DNA of 10,702 nt from an uncultured Eubacteriales bacterium. Lineage in GTDB: Bacteria > Bacillota > Clostridia > Lachnospirales > CAG-274. Under the pieces are notes generated by a model. It worked only from the letters and a program-made list of their open reading frames with translations. It searched no databases and was not told where the DNA came from. The position numbers were made by a program, and so were the translations under genes. Positions within the stretch are counted from its first letter, which is position 1. Every line of letters begins with the position of its first letter. The stretch is taken from assembly GCA_902497185.1 (NCBI GenBank), contig CABVEG010000039.1, positions 1 through 10,702 on the forward strand, read 5' to 3'. Positions 1 through 5,683 of the stretch are shown in pieces.

Positions 1-425
1 TAGAATTATTATTGAACAGCAACGGCAAATTAATATATTATTTTGCCGTTGCTTTTATCGAAGAATTTCTTTTTAGAGGGGTACTTTTGGGATTCCTTTG
101 TAAAAAAATAAATAATATAGCTGTGAGTATATTATTAGCTGCTATAGTTTTTGCAATTCCACATACGATCAACTCAAATGCTCCTTTTTATGTATTGTTG
201 ATATTTTCATTTATATTCGGGATTCTTGCCTGTGAGATGAGATGTTTCACAAGCAGTATATGGATGTCAACGGCGTTTCACTGGACATGGAATTATTCTA
301 TTATGAGTGTCTTTATGGAAACAAATACAAATCAGTTTATTTACTCGTGGATAACTATTGAAATTATTATTTTAGCATTAACCTTTTATTGGCTAATAAA
401 AAAGAAAAAACGAATTTCTTTGTGA
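1..425 (+). CDS. CPBP family intramembrane metalloprotease, 5' truncated by window edge
   Basis: The reading frame is open from the left edge (GAA TTA TTA TTG...) with no stop, so the true start lies outside the window; the TTG at position 12 has no ribosome binding site and is not credible as a start. The visible 140 or so residues carry the three CPBP (Abi/CAAX-protease-like) signatures. These are EEFLFRG (EExxxR) at the beginning, FAIPH (FxxxH) in the next helix, and FHWTWN (HxxxN) near the C-terminus. At least four hydrophobic segments are present and the protein ends in a basic KKKKR tail. Family members are glutamic-type membrane proteases, related to Rce1, that cleave peptides or act in bacteriocin maturation or immunity. 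The substrate cannot be told here. The catalytic residues are intact, so this is not obviously a pseudogene. It is the only plus-strand gene at this end and converges on the small spore-type gene. Confidence 0.85.
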   Translation, partial: ELLLNSNGKLIYYFAVAFIEEFLFRGVLLGFLCKKINNIAVSILLAAIVFAIPHTINSNAPFYVLLIFSFIFGILACEMRCFTSSIWMSTAFHWTWNYSIMSVFMETNTNQFIYSWITIEIIILALTFYWLIKKKKRISL

Positions 426-438
426 CACCTTAATTCAA

Positions 439-462
439 AAAGCTGCCCTTTCGGACAGCTTT
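439..462. terminator. Bidirectional intrinsic terminator between convergent genes
   Basis: On the minus strand AAAGCTGTCC pairs with GGGCAGCTTT around a GAAA tetraloop (10 bp with one G-U) and is followed by a run of T. On the plus strand the same hairpin, with one C-A mismatch, is followed by TTTATCATTTG. It lies 14 bases after the CPBP stop and 18 bases after the stop of the minus-strand 61-residue gene, so it can serve both. Confidence 0.8.
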
Positions 463-480
463 ATCATTTGTTTATTAAAA

Positions 481-666
481 TTAGCTTCTCTGACTCTGAT
501 TATTAGAGTTTCTGTTTGAATTGTTGTTTGAATTTCTGTTTGAGTTGCCACTCTTTTTATCCATTTCCTGGCTGATTTCATTAGCAAACTCAACTCTGTT
601 GCTCTGGTTGTTATTAGAGTTTCTTTCACTCTGATTATTGTTTGAATTTCTTTCACTTCTGTTCAT
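481..666 (-). CDS. Small Asn/Ser-rich spore-type protein (gamma-SASP-like)
   Basis: This gene encodes 61 residues made largely of Asn, Ser, Arg and Gln. The ATG is preceded by AGGAGG with a 9-nt spacer, which favours a real gene. SERNSNNNQ occurs twice in tandem (residues 4-12 and 13-21), and SNRNSNN with a final N or Q occurs twice (42-49 and 50-57). Between the repeats lies RVEFANEISQE (24-34). EFANEI resembles the site at which the germination protease GPR cuts small acid-soluble spore proteins (E before F/I-A-x-E). Gamma-type SASPs are likewise low-complexity, Asn/Gln-rich, unstructured forespore proteins with tandem repeats around such sites, serving as an amino-acid reserve in germination. 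A sigma-G-like promoter lies upstream and a terminator downstream, so the gene appears monocistronic. The protein is not a clear homologue of SspE; the assignment rests on composition, the protease-like motif and the promoter. It could instead be another small forespore or coat protein. Confidence 0.6.
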   Translation of the reverse strand: MNRSERNSNNNQSERNSNNNQSNRVEFANEISQEMDKKSGNSNRNSNNNSNRNSNNQSQRS

Positions 667-713
667 AATTTGTGTCCTCCTAATAATTAAAGACTTAATT
701 GCCTTACAATCAT

Positions 714-743
714 TATTATGGACAATTCACAATAATTTATTCT
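714..743 (-). promoter_or_regulatory. Sigma-G-like (forespore) promoter for the 61-residue gene
   Basis: Reading the minus strand, AGAATA (743-738) is followed by a 17-bp spacer and CATAATA (720-714). The B. subtilis sigma-G pattern is roughly GMATR, 17-18 bp, CATNNTA, and both boxes fit. Transcription would start near 707, giving a leader of about 40 nt that contains the AGGAGG site. No sigma-A-like pair stands out as an alternative. Sigma-F recognises similar sequences, so forespore expression is a safer reading than the exact factor. Confidence 0.55.
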
Positions 744-751
744 CTAAATTC

Positions 752-774
752 AAAAAAATTATTTCCTTAATTTT
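752..774 (-). terminator. Weak A/T-only terminator-like hairpin at the end of rbgA
   Basis: On the minus strand AAAATTA and TAATTTT form a perfect 7-bp A/T stem around AGGAAA, followed directly by more T. The rbgA stop codon lies inside the hairpin. The stem has no G-C pair, so termination may be inefficient. Confidence 0.4.
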
Positions 775-1627
775 CCAAATCAGACACACTTTCAAGCGTC
801 ATTTTTCCAAGCAAACCAGCCCTGAACTCATCAATAATAATATCAGCAGCTCTCTTATAGTCCACTTCATTTCCCTTTTTAATAAATCCTCTTTTTAATG
901 CAATTTTTTCATAAATTTTATGAATCGGTGTGTTTTCATCATATTCCACATTATATCTTTTCCTAATAGCATCAGGATAAAGCCTGTCAAGGTACTCAAT
1001 AAGATGAGTTACAAGAAGAGTACTATCCATAATATCATCATTTATGGCACCTGTAAAGGCAAGTTTTAATCCTACAGCCTGATCATCAAACTTAGGCCAT
1101 AAAATACCAGGTGTATCCAAAAGCTCAAAGTCTTTCTTAATCTTTACCCACTGCTTTGCCCTTGTTACACCTGCCTTGTCACCTGTTTTAGCCATATTTT
1201 TACCTACAAACTTGTTAATTAATGTAGATTTTCCTACATTAGGGATACCTACAATCATTGCTCTTGTAGGTACAAAGATTCTTCCTCTTTTTCGAAGTCT
1301 TTCAACCTTTTCAGCCATAAGCTCCTTTGCAACGGGAGTTATTTCCTTTATACCTTTACCTGTAGCAGAAATTGCCTCAATAACTTCAAAGCCCTTTGAC
1401 CTGAAATATTCAGCCCACTCCTTAGTCTTTTTTTCATCAGCAAGATCTGCTTTATTAAGAATAACTATTCTCTTCTTATTTCTTGCAAGTTTATCAATTT
1501 CAGGATTTTTACTGCTTAAAGGCAGCCTTGCATCTAAAAGTTCAATAACTATGTCTACAAGAGAAATATTTTCCTCCATCATTCTTCTGGTTTTTGTCAT
1601 ATGACCTGGATACCATTGTATATTCAT
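767..1627 (-). CDS. rbgA: Ribosome biogenesis GTPase RbgA (YlqF)
   Basis: This 286-residue protein is a circularly permuted GTPase of the YlqF/YawG family that binds late 50S intermediates and promotes their maturation. The permuted motif order is visible. G4 NKAD (58-61) comes first, then G1 GIPNVGKST (127-135), G2 Thr155 in GVT, and G3 DTPG (171-174). The N-terminus has the family signature WYPGHM, whose histidine (His9) is implicated in GTP hydrolysis. The C-terminal domain (about 190-286) matches the RNA-binding helical domain in length. The ATG follows AAAAGGAGAAAATT. The gene lies downstream of rplS, as in Bacillus, and probably receives read-through across the hairpin between them, since no promoter was recognised in the 80-bp gap. 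Length and motifs are complete. Confidence 0.96.
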   Translation of the reverse strand: MNIQWYPGHMTKTRRMMEENISLVDIVIELLDARLPLSSKNPEIDKLARNKKRIVILNKADLADEKKTKEWAEYFRSKGFEVIEAISATGKGIKEITPVAKELMAEKVERLRKRGRIFVPTRAMIVGIPNVGKSTLINKFVGKNMAKTGDKAGVTRAKQWVKIKKDFELLDTPGILWPKFDDQAVGLKLAFTGAINDDIMDSTLLVTHLIEYLDRLYPDAIRKRYNVEYDENTPIHKIYEKIALKRGFIKKGNEVDYKRAADIIIDEFRAGLLGKMTLESVSDLEN

Positions 1628-1673
1628 AATTTTCTCCTTTTCACCATTATGGATACTTCTGTATATGAAAACA

Positions 1674-1696
1674 CCCCTGACTTATTAAGCCAGGGG
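1674..1696 (-). terminator. Terminator or attenuator hairpin between rplS and rbgA
   Basis: On the minus strand CCCCTGGCTT pairs with AAGTCAGGGG across an AAT loop (10 bp, one G-U). It is followed by TGTTTTC, a short and interrupted U-tract. This suggests partial termination after rplS, which would lower rbgA expression relative to the abundant ribosomal protein. The hairpin is strong; its efficiency as a terminator is inference. Confidence 0.65.
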
Positions 1697-1707
1697 AAGT
1701 AAATAAA

Positions 1708-2070
1708 TTACTTTGTTCTTCTTGTAATGTCTTCCTTAACCTTAGCAGCCTTACCTACTCTGTCTCTTAAGTAGTTAAGCTTAGCTCTTCTAACAATACC
1801 GTATCTTACAACCTCAATACGGTCAATTCTAGGAGAGTGTAATGGCCAAGTCTTTTCAACACCTACACCATAAGAAATTCTTCTTACTGTAAATGTTTCT
1901 CTTGAGCTGCCGCCCTGTCTTTTAAGAACAATACCCTCGAACATCTGGATTCTTTCCTTAGAACCCTCAACAATCTTAGCATATACCTTTACAGTATCGC
2001 CAACCTTAAAATCAGGGATATCACTCTTTAACTGGCTGTTTTCAATTTCTCTAATAATTTCGCAATTCAT
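1708..2070 (-). CDS. rplS: 50S ribosomal protein L19
   Basis: This 120-residue protein is a full-length L19, a component of the 50S subunit at the interface with 30S. The family core is clear: FKVGDTVKVYAKI (21-33), a segment with RIQMFEGIVLKRQGG, and FTVRRISYGVGVEKTWPLHSP. The basic C-terminus (RRAKLNYLRDRVGKAAKVKE) is also typical. The ATG follows AAAGGAAGG. The gene has its own sigma-A-type promoter and a structured leader of about 100 nt, and is followed by a terminator-like hairpin, so it can be transcribed independently of the lspA/rluD operon upstream. Confidence 0.98.
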   Translation of the reverse strand: MNCEIIREIENSQLKSDIPDFKVGDTVKVYAKIVEGSKERIQMFEGIVLKRQGGSSRETFTVRRISYGVGVEKTWPLHSPRIDRIEVVRYGIVRRAKLNYLRDRVGKAAKVKEDITRRTK

Positions 2071-2172
2071 AAGGTTTGTACCTTCCTTTCGTCATAAATG
2101 TTCTTAATGCCCAATTTGATCCATCTAAAGTGGAAGCATCAGCGGACCATTCGTTTTCATTACCAATTCAGT
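2071..2172 (-). promoter_or_regulatory. rplS 5' leader with hairpins (candidate L19 autoregulatory leader)
   Basis: The transcript from the promoter at 2173-2201 would have a leader of about 95 nt. TGGTCC (complement of 2144-2149) can pair with GGATCA (complement of 2117-2122). A second hairpin, AAGGT-ACAA-ACCTT (complement of 2071-2084), takes in the 3' half of the ribosome binding site and abuts the ATG. L19 leaders that mediate feedback control are described for Firmicutes. Whether this one matches that family's consensus was not tested. Confidence 0.5.
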
Positions 2173-2201
2173 ATTATACCATACCTGTGTATTAATTGCA
2201 A
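2173..2201 (-). promoter_or_regulatory. Sigma-A promoter for rplS, extended -10
   Basis: On the minus strand TTGCAA (2201-2196) and TATAAT (2178-2173) are separated by exactly 17 bp, and TGG precedes the -10 box, giving the extended TGn motif. It sits in the 159-bp gap between the rluD-like gene and rplS. Confidence 0.85.
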
Positions 2202-2229
2202 GGATTTTTTAACTAAATTAACTCTGTTT

Positions 2230-3144
2230 TTAAGAAGTTTTTTTTAGCAGTTCAATCAGCTTATTAAAATACTCGGGAAGCTCTGTATCAAACTCCATAT
2301 ATTCCCCTGTTCTTGGATGAACAAATCCAAGAACCTTAGCGTGAAGCACCTGCCCCTGTAAATTAAACACCTGCTTTTTAGGTCCGTAAACAGGATCTCC
2401 TAAAAGGGGGTGTCCTATATGAGCCATATGCACCCTTATTTGATGGGTTCTGCCTGTTTCAAGCCTAAGCTCTACAAGAGTAAATTTACCCATTCTTTCA
2501 ATAACTCTGTAGTGAGTAACTGCATTCCTTCCTCCTGATTTAAGTACAGCCATTTTCTTTCTGTCATTTTGTGAACGACCTATTAATGTATTTACTGTAC
2601 CCTCGTCTTCATCAAAGCCGTTATAAACAATAGCATTATAAATCCTTGTCATGGAATGCTCTGCAAGCTGTTCACTTAAACCCTTATGGGCAATATCAGA
2701 CTTTGCAATAACAAGTATTCCGCTTGTATCCTTATCAATTCTGTGTACAATTCCCGGTCTTAAAACACCGTTTATGCCTGAAAGATTATCACCACAGTGA
2801 TACATTAAGGCATTTACAAGGGTTCCGCTGTAATGTCCCGGTGCAGGATGTACTACCATATCCTGAGGCTTGTTTACTACAATTAAATCATTGTCCTCAT
2901 AAAGTATATCAAGAGGAATATTTTCTGCCTCAATGTTTATACCCTCAGGCTCGGGCATTTCAACCTCTATTATATCTCCCTGTCTTAACTTATAATTTTT
3001 ATTTACAGCCTTGCCATTTACTGTAATATTTTCATTTTCAATCAATTTCTGAAGAGCAGAGCGGGATATGTCTTCAAGCTCCTCATTCAGATAGTGGTCT
3101 ATTCTTTTATTTATATCAGGACTTTCTACAGAATAAATATCCAT
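2230..3144 (-). CDS. RluA/RluD-family 23S rRNA pseudouridine synthase
   Basis: This 304-residue enzyme isomerises uridines to pseudouridine in RNA; RluD-type members act on large-subunit rRNA. An N-terminal S4 RNA-binding domain (about 12-65) is followed by the synthase domain. That domain holds the catalytic motif HRIDKDTSG (134-142, nucleophile Asp137), the segment NKPQDMVVHP (91-100) and the C-terminal signature GRTHQIRVHM with HPLLGDPVYG. Length fits the YlyB/RluD subfamily. The start ATG overlaps the lspA stop (TAATG), and its GGGAGG lies inside the lspA reading frame, so translation is coupled. The exact modified uridines cannot be deduced, so no symbol is given. lspA-rluD order downstream of the division cluster is standard in Gram-positives. 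Confidence 0.94.
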   Translation of the reverse strand: MDIYSVESPDINKRIDHYLNEELEDISRSALQKLIENENITVNGKAVNKNYKLRQGDIIEVEMPEPEGINIEAENIPLDILYEDNDLIVVNKPQDMVVHPAPGHYSGTLVNALMYHCGDNLSGINGVLRPGIVHRIDKDTSGILVIAKSDIAHKGLSEQLAEHSMTRIYNAIVYNGFDEDEGTVNTLIGRSQNDRKKMAVLKSGGRNAVTHYRVIERMGKFTLVELRLETGRTHQIRVHMAHIGHPLLGDPVYGPKKQVFNLQGQVLHAKVLGFVHPRTGEYMEFDTELPEYFNKLIELLKKTS

Positions 3145-3617
3145 TATTTGTCCTCCCTGCCTCTGTCAAAAAACAAAACACCCACTACAAGCAAAAAGGC
3201 ACCTACACAAACACAAATATCTGCAAAGTTAAATACAGGAAAATTATATCCAAATATATTAAAATCCAGCATATCCACAACATAACCCCTGAAAAGTCTG
3301 TCAATCATATTTCCTACAGCACCTGAACACACAAGAATAATGGCTGTCCTTACAACCATAAGTCTGTTTTCTGCTGCAAGCTTTGAATAATATATTACAC
3401 AGGCAATGCATACAACAACAGTAAGTATAATAAATATCCATTTGCCTCCCTGCATAATACCAAAGGCTGCACCTCTGTTTTCAACATAAGTAAGGCTGAA
3501 AAAGCCCTCAATTATATTAATGCCGCCTAAAGGCTTTAAAACCGTGATTGTAAAATACTTTACAGCCTGGTCAATTCCTACAAGTGCCGCAAAGAATATT
3601 AATGGTAATAAAAGCAT
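3144..3617 (-). CDS. lspA: Lipoprotein signal peptidase (SPase II)
   Basis: This 157-residue integral membrane aspartic protease removes signal peptides from diacylglyceryl-prolipoproteins. Four hydrophobic helices are visible (about 1-20, 60-77, 88-103, 134-150). Conserved blocks are GIDQAVK (14-20), ENRGAAF (46-52), GNMIDR (102-107), VVDM (113-116) and FNFAD (129-133). Asp115 and Asp133 align with the catalytic pair, and Asp106 in NxxDR is also conserved. The ATG at 3617 was chosen because GGAGG lies 7 nt before it; a longer frame opening at 3644 would put its start inside the 3' repeat that follows fic and has no ribosome binding site. It is coupled to the downstream pseudouridine synthase. 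A 38-bp hairpin repeat ends 18 bp upstream of the start and may affect expression. Confidence 0.96.
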   Translation of the reverse strand: MLLLPLIFFAALVGIDQAVKYFTITVLKPLGGINIIEGFFSLTYVENRGAAFGIMQGGKWIFIILTVVVCIACVIYYSKLAAENRLMVVRTAIILVCSGAVGNMIDRLFRGYVVDMLDFNIFGYNFPVFNFADICVCVGAFLLVVGVLFFDRGREDK

Positions 3618-3635
3618 AATAAACCCTCCATATTT

Positions 3636-3673
3636 ATTAACCAACTACTTGCGTAATAGGTTGATAATTTATT
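3636..3673 (-). repeat. 38-bp direct repeat, copy A (hairpin with GCAA loop)
   Basis: This copy matches the one at 4555-4592 at 35 of 38 positions. On the minus strand it forms a stem around a GCAA tetraloop, here with two unpaired positions. It lies between the fic stop and the lspA ribosome binding site. No U-tract follows, so it is not a standard terminator. Two of the three differences from the other copy fall on the two partners of one base pair (C-G there, mismatched here). Confidence 0.85.
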
Positions 3674-3681
3674 ATTTTAAA

Positions 3682-4299
3682 TCAATTAATTGCTGTCAAA
3701 GCCTTATAAATTATAACTTCCATAAGTCTATAGTCTAAAGCAAATGATCTCACACTTGCTTCAAGCACTTCTTCCTTGGATATTTTATCAAAATCTAGCC
3801 TAAAGCCCAATTTATGACTTAAATGCTCGATGAATAATCTCTGTGTTCTGCCATTTCCCTCTCTAAAAGGATGTATAACATTAATTTCACCCAGATAATA
3901 GGCAAGCCTTTTTGCAGTTTCCATCCTACTATATCCTACTAAAAAATTTTCTTCTTTTAATTTTTTAAGCAAATTATTCATTTGTTTCTCAATATATTCG
4001 CATCTGCAAAACTGATTGCCTTTAGCAATATTAACTGTCCTAATTTTCCCTGCCCATTCATATATATCACAAAACAGGAAAAAATGTATTTTTTTCAAAT
4101 GCTCAAAATCAAAATTGCCTTCTATCCTGTTTATCAATAATTGAGATGTCTTTAATGCTGTAATTGCCCTTTCTGCTTTATATAGCTCTTCCGCATCAAT
4201 AATATTCAATTTATTTTTCAGCACAAAAGAATTAGGGTAACAGTAATATTTGTCCCACTCATACTCATAATGATATACTGAATTGTCATTATTCATCAT
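3682..4299 (-). CDS. Fic family protein (probable AMP-transferase toxin)
   Basis: This 205-residue single-domain Fic protein is expected to transfer AMP, or another nucleotide moiety, from a nucleotide substrate to a hydroxyl on a target protein. The catalytic motif is complete: HPFREGNGRTQR at 143-154 (HxFx[D/E]GNGRxxR), including the catalytic histidine His143 and the phosphate-binding Asn149, Arg151 and Arg154. The substrate flap is KIRTVNIAKGNQF (85-97). The N-terminal helices (about 30-80) with EWAGKIR are typical of the Fic fold. The start ATG overlaps the antitoxin stop as ATGA. No inhibitory (S/T)xxxE(G/N) helix was noticed in the Fic protein itself, which fits class I, where inhibition comes from a separate antitoxin. 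Known class I targets such as topoisomerase subunits are only suggestive here. The pair is flanked by direct repeats and breaks the usual division-cluster order, which suggests acquisition. Confidence 0.92.
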   Translation of the reverse strand: MMNNDNSVYHYEYEWDKYYCYPNSFVLKNKLNIIDAEELYKAERAITALKTSQLLINRIEGNFDFEHLKKIHFFLFCDIYEWAGKIRTVNIAKGNQFCRCEYIEKQMNNLLKKLKEENFLVGYSRMETAKRLAYYLGEINVIHPFREGNGRTQRLFIEHLSHKLGFRLDFDKISKEEVLEASVRSFALDYRLMEVIIYKALTAIN

Positions 4300-4463
4300 A
4301 TCACCCTTTTATATTTAATAATTACTTTTTCAAGCATATCACTAAACGAAGTCCTGCCTTCAAGGCAAGCTCTAATCATTTCCTTATTTTCATTTGTCAG
4401 AGGCATATTTTCCATATCCATAGTAGCATTTACATTTTCAATAATTCTATCAATATCACTCAT
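4296..4463 (-). CDS. Class I Fic antitoxin (VbhA-like)
   Basis: This 55-residue protein lies directly upstream of fic and overlaps it by 4 nt. It contains TMDMEN (Thr14 to Asn19), an exact match to the class I inhibitory motif (S/T)xxxE(G/N), followed by a helical segment KEMIRACLEG and a charged C-terminus, as in VbhA. In known complexes the glutamate (here Glu18) pairs with the second arginine of the Fic motif (here Arg154) and blocks productive ATP binding. The ATG at 4463 was chosen because AGGGCAGG lies 7 nt before it; an in-frame TTG at 4481 lies upstream of that site and is less likely. The pair has its own promoter. The name rests on the motif, the size and the position, not on overall similarity. 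Confidence 0.85.
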   Translation of the reverse strand: MSDIDRIIENVNATMDMENMPLTNENKEMIRACLEGRTSFSDMLEKVIIKYKRVI

Positions 4464-4500
4464 AAATACACCTGCCCTCAATAGTTTTATCTACATAATA

Positions 4501-4529
4501 ATTTTAGCATAAATACAAATAAATATCAA
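4501..4529 (-). promoter_or_regulatory. Sigma-A promoter of the Fic antitoxin-toxin pair
   Basis: On the minus strand TTGATA (4529-4524) and TAAAAT (4506-4501) are separated by 17 bp, with TGC directly before the -10 box (extended -10). The start site would be near 4494, giving a leader of about 30 nt. The pair is therefore probably not dependent on read-through from aroB. Confidence 0.75.
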
Positions 4530-4554
4530 TTATTTTATAAGATGCCTTATACAA

Positions 4555-4592
4555 ATTAACCCACTACTTGCGTAATGGGTTAATAATTTATT
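4555..4592 (-). repeat. 38-bp direct repeat, copy B (perfect GCAA-loop hairpin)
   Basis: On the minus strand ATTAACCCATTAC pairs with GTAGTGGGTTAAT (13 bp, one G-U) around GCAA, a GNRA tetraloop. Ten further bases on the aroB side (complement of 4583-4592) are also shared with copy A and include the aroB stop codon. The hairpin pairs better as minus-strand RNA than as plus-strand RNA, which matches the transcription direction here. No U-tract follows. Confidence 0.85.
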
Positions 4593-5670
4593 CTACAATA
4601 TACTTAATAGCATCCTCAATTTCATCAGCAGATGCAGTTTTATCCACATAGGCATTACCTATTTTTTCAAGTGCAACAATGTTAATAACACCATTTTTTG
4701 TTTTCTTGTCATTAAACATTTGCTTGTGAATTTCCGCAACACTGTAATCCTTAATTCTTACGGGAAGTTCAAAGAAATTTAAAAGCTCTTCGCACTTATT
4801 AATTTCATTCTCATCAACAAGACCCCTTTTAGCCGAAAAATAAAGCCCTGAAATCATACCCACACCAACACACTCACCATGGAGCATACTAAAATCAGAT
4901 AGAGTTTCTACGGCATGACCAAATGTATGACCAAAATTAAGTATTGCTCTTAAACCGTTTTCCTTCTCGTCCTGACTTACAACATCAGCTTTTGCCTTAC
5001 AGGAGAAATAAATAACATCATTTATAGCCTGTGAATCAAGAGCCTTAATTTTTTCCTTATTTTCAATAAAATAATTCAGAAAATCTTTGTCAATAATATA
5101 GCCGTATTTTACAGCCTCAGCAATACCTGCTGCTACCTCTCTATAAGGCAATGTATTAAGAGTGTCAGTATTAATATAAACAAATTCAGGCTGATAAAAT
5201 GCACCTACCATATTTTTGTTGCCCATAAAATCGACACCTGTTTTGCCCCCTACACTGCTGTCTACCTGAGATAAAAGAGTTGTAGGCATTTGAACAAATG
5301 CTATACCTCTCATATATGTTGCCGCAGCAAAGCCGCACATATCACCAACAACACCACCGCCTAAGGCAACAAGAACCGATTTTCTGTCTAAGTGATTTTC
5401 AATAAAGAATTTATAAAAATCCATAATTGTATTAAGATTTTTACTGTTTTCTCCTGCCTCAAAAGCATAATGGCAGACCTTTGTAAAATGACCCTCCATA
5501 ACAGCCTTAACTTTTTCAACATACAAGGGCTCAACATTTGTATCAGTAATAATACAAACACTTCTGCCTGTAAGCCCCGCCTTTTCAAAAGCATCAATTA
5601 AACTGTTGTAATTATTATCTATGTAAATAGGATAAACCGTTTTACCCGTATCAACCCTTAAAATTTTCAT
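4588..5670 (-). CDS. aroB: 3-Dehydroquinate synthase
   Basis: This 360-residue enzyme converts DAHP to 3-dehydroquinate, the second step of the shikimate pathway, using NAD and a divalent metal in the cytoplasm. The NAD-binding loop GGGVVGD (104-110) is followed by GFAAATYMRG and GGKTGVD (141-147). The metal ligands appear as Glu185 in AEAVKYG, His248 in NFGHTFGH and His264 in HGECVGVGM, with the usual spacing. The protein is full length. AAGGTGG precedes the ATG and the gene starts 13 nt after the divIVA stop, so it is probably co-transcribed with the division genes. No other aro gene is in view. Its stop codon lies inside repeat copy B. Confidence 0.97.
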   Translation of the reverse strand: MKILRVDTGKTVYPIYIDNNYNSLIDAFEKAGLTGRSVCIITDTNVEPLYVEKVKAVMEGHFTKVCHYAFEAGENSKNLNTIMDFYKFFIENHLDRKSVLVALGGGVVGDMCGFAAATYMRGIAFVQMPTTLLSQVDSSVGGKTGVDFMGNKNMVGAFYQPEFVYINTDTLNTLPYREVAAGIAEAVKYGYIIDKDFLNYFIENKEKIKALDSQAINDVIYFSCKAKADVVSQDEKENGLRAILNFGHTFGHAVETLSDFSMLHGECVGVGMISGLYFSAKRGLVDENEINKCEELLNFFELPVRIKDYSVAEIHKQMFNDKKTKNGVINIVALEKIGNAYVDKTASADEIEDAIKYIVE

Positions 5671-5683
5671 AATTCCACCTTAA

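Noticed and set aside
435..656. Overlapping 73-residue minus-strand frame rich in Thr/Ile/Glu
   Set aside because: It is the shifted frame of the repetitive 61-residue gene; the latter has the AGGAGG site and the meaningful protease-like motif.
1176..1604. 142-codon plus-strand frame opposite rbgA
   Set aside because: Hydrophobic antisense shadow of a complete GTPase gene with all motifs; no ribosome binding site.
2724..3026. 100-codon plus-strand frame opposite the pseudouridine synthase
   Set aside because: Antisense shadow with no family features; the opposite strand encodes the catalytic HRID motif here.
3617..3644. Upstream start extending LspA by nine residues
   Set aside because: It would begin inside the hairpin repeat with no binding site; GGAGG sits correctly before the ATG at 3617.
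4555..4592. Repeat copy B as an ordinary rho-independent terminator for aroB
   Set aside because: The hairpin is strong, but the bases after it (TTGTATAAGG) are not a U-tract, and the same element recurs before lspA.
3636..4592. Insertion sequence or integrative element
   Set aside because: No transposase, integrase or terminal inverted repeats of an IS are present between the copies; only the antitoxin and Fic genes.
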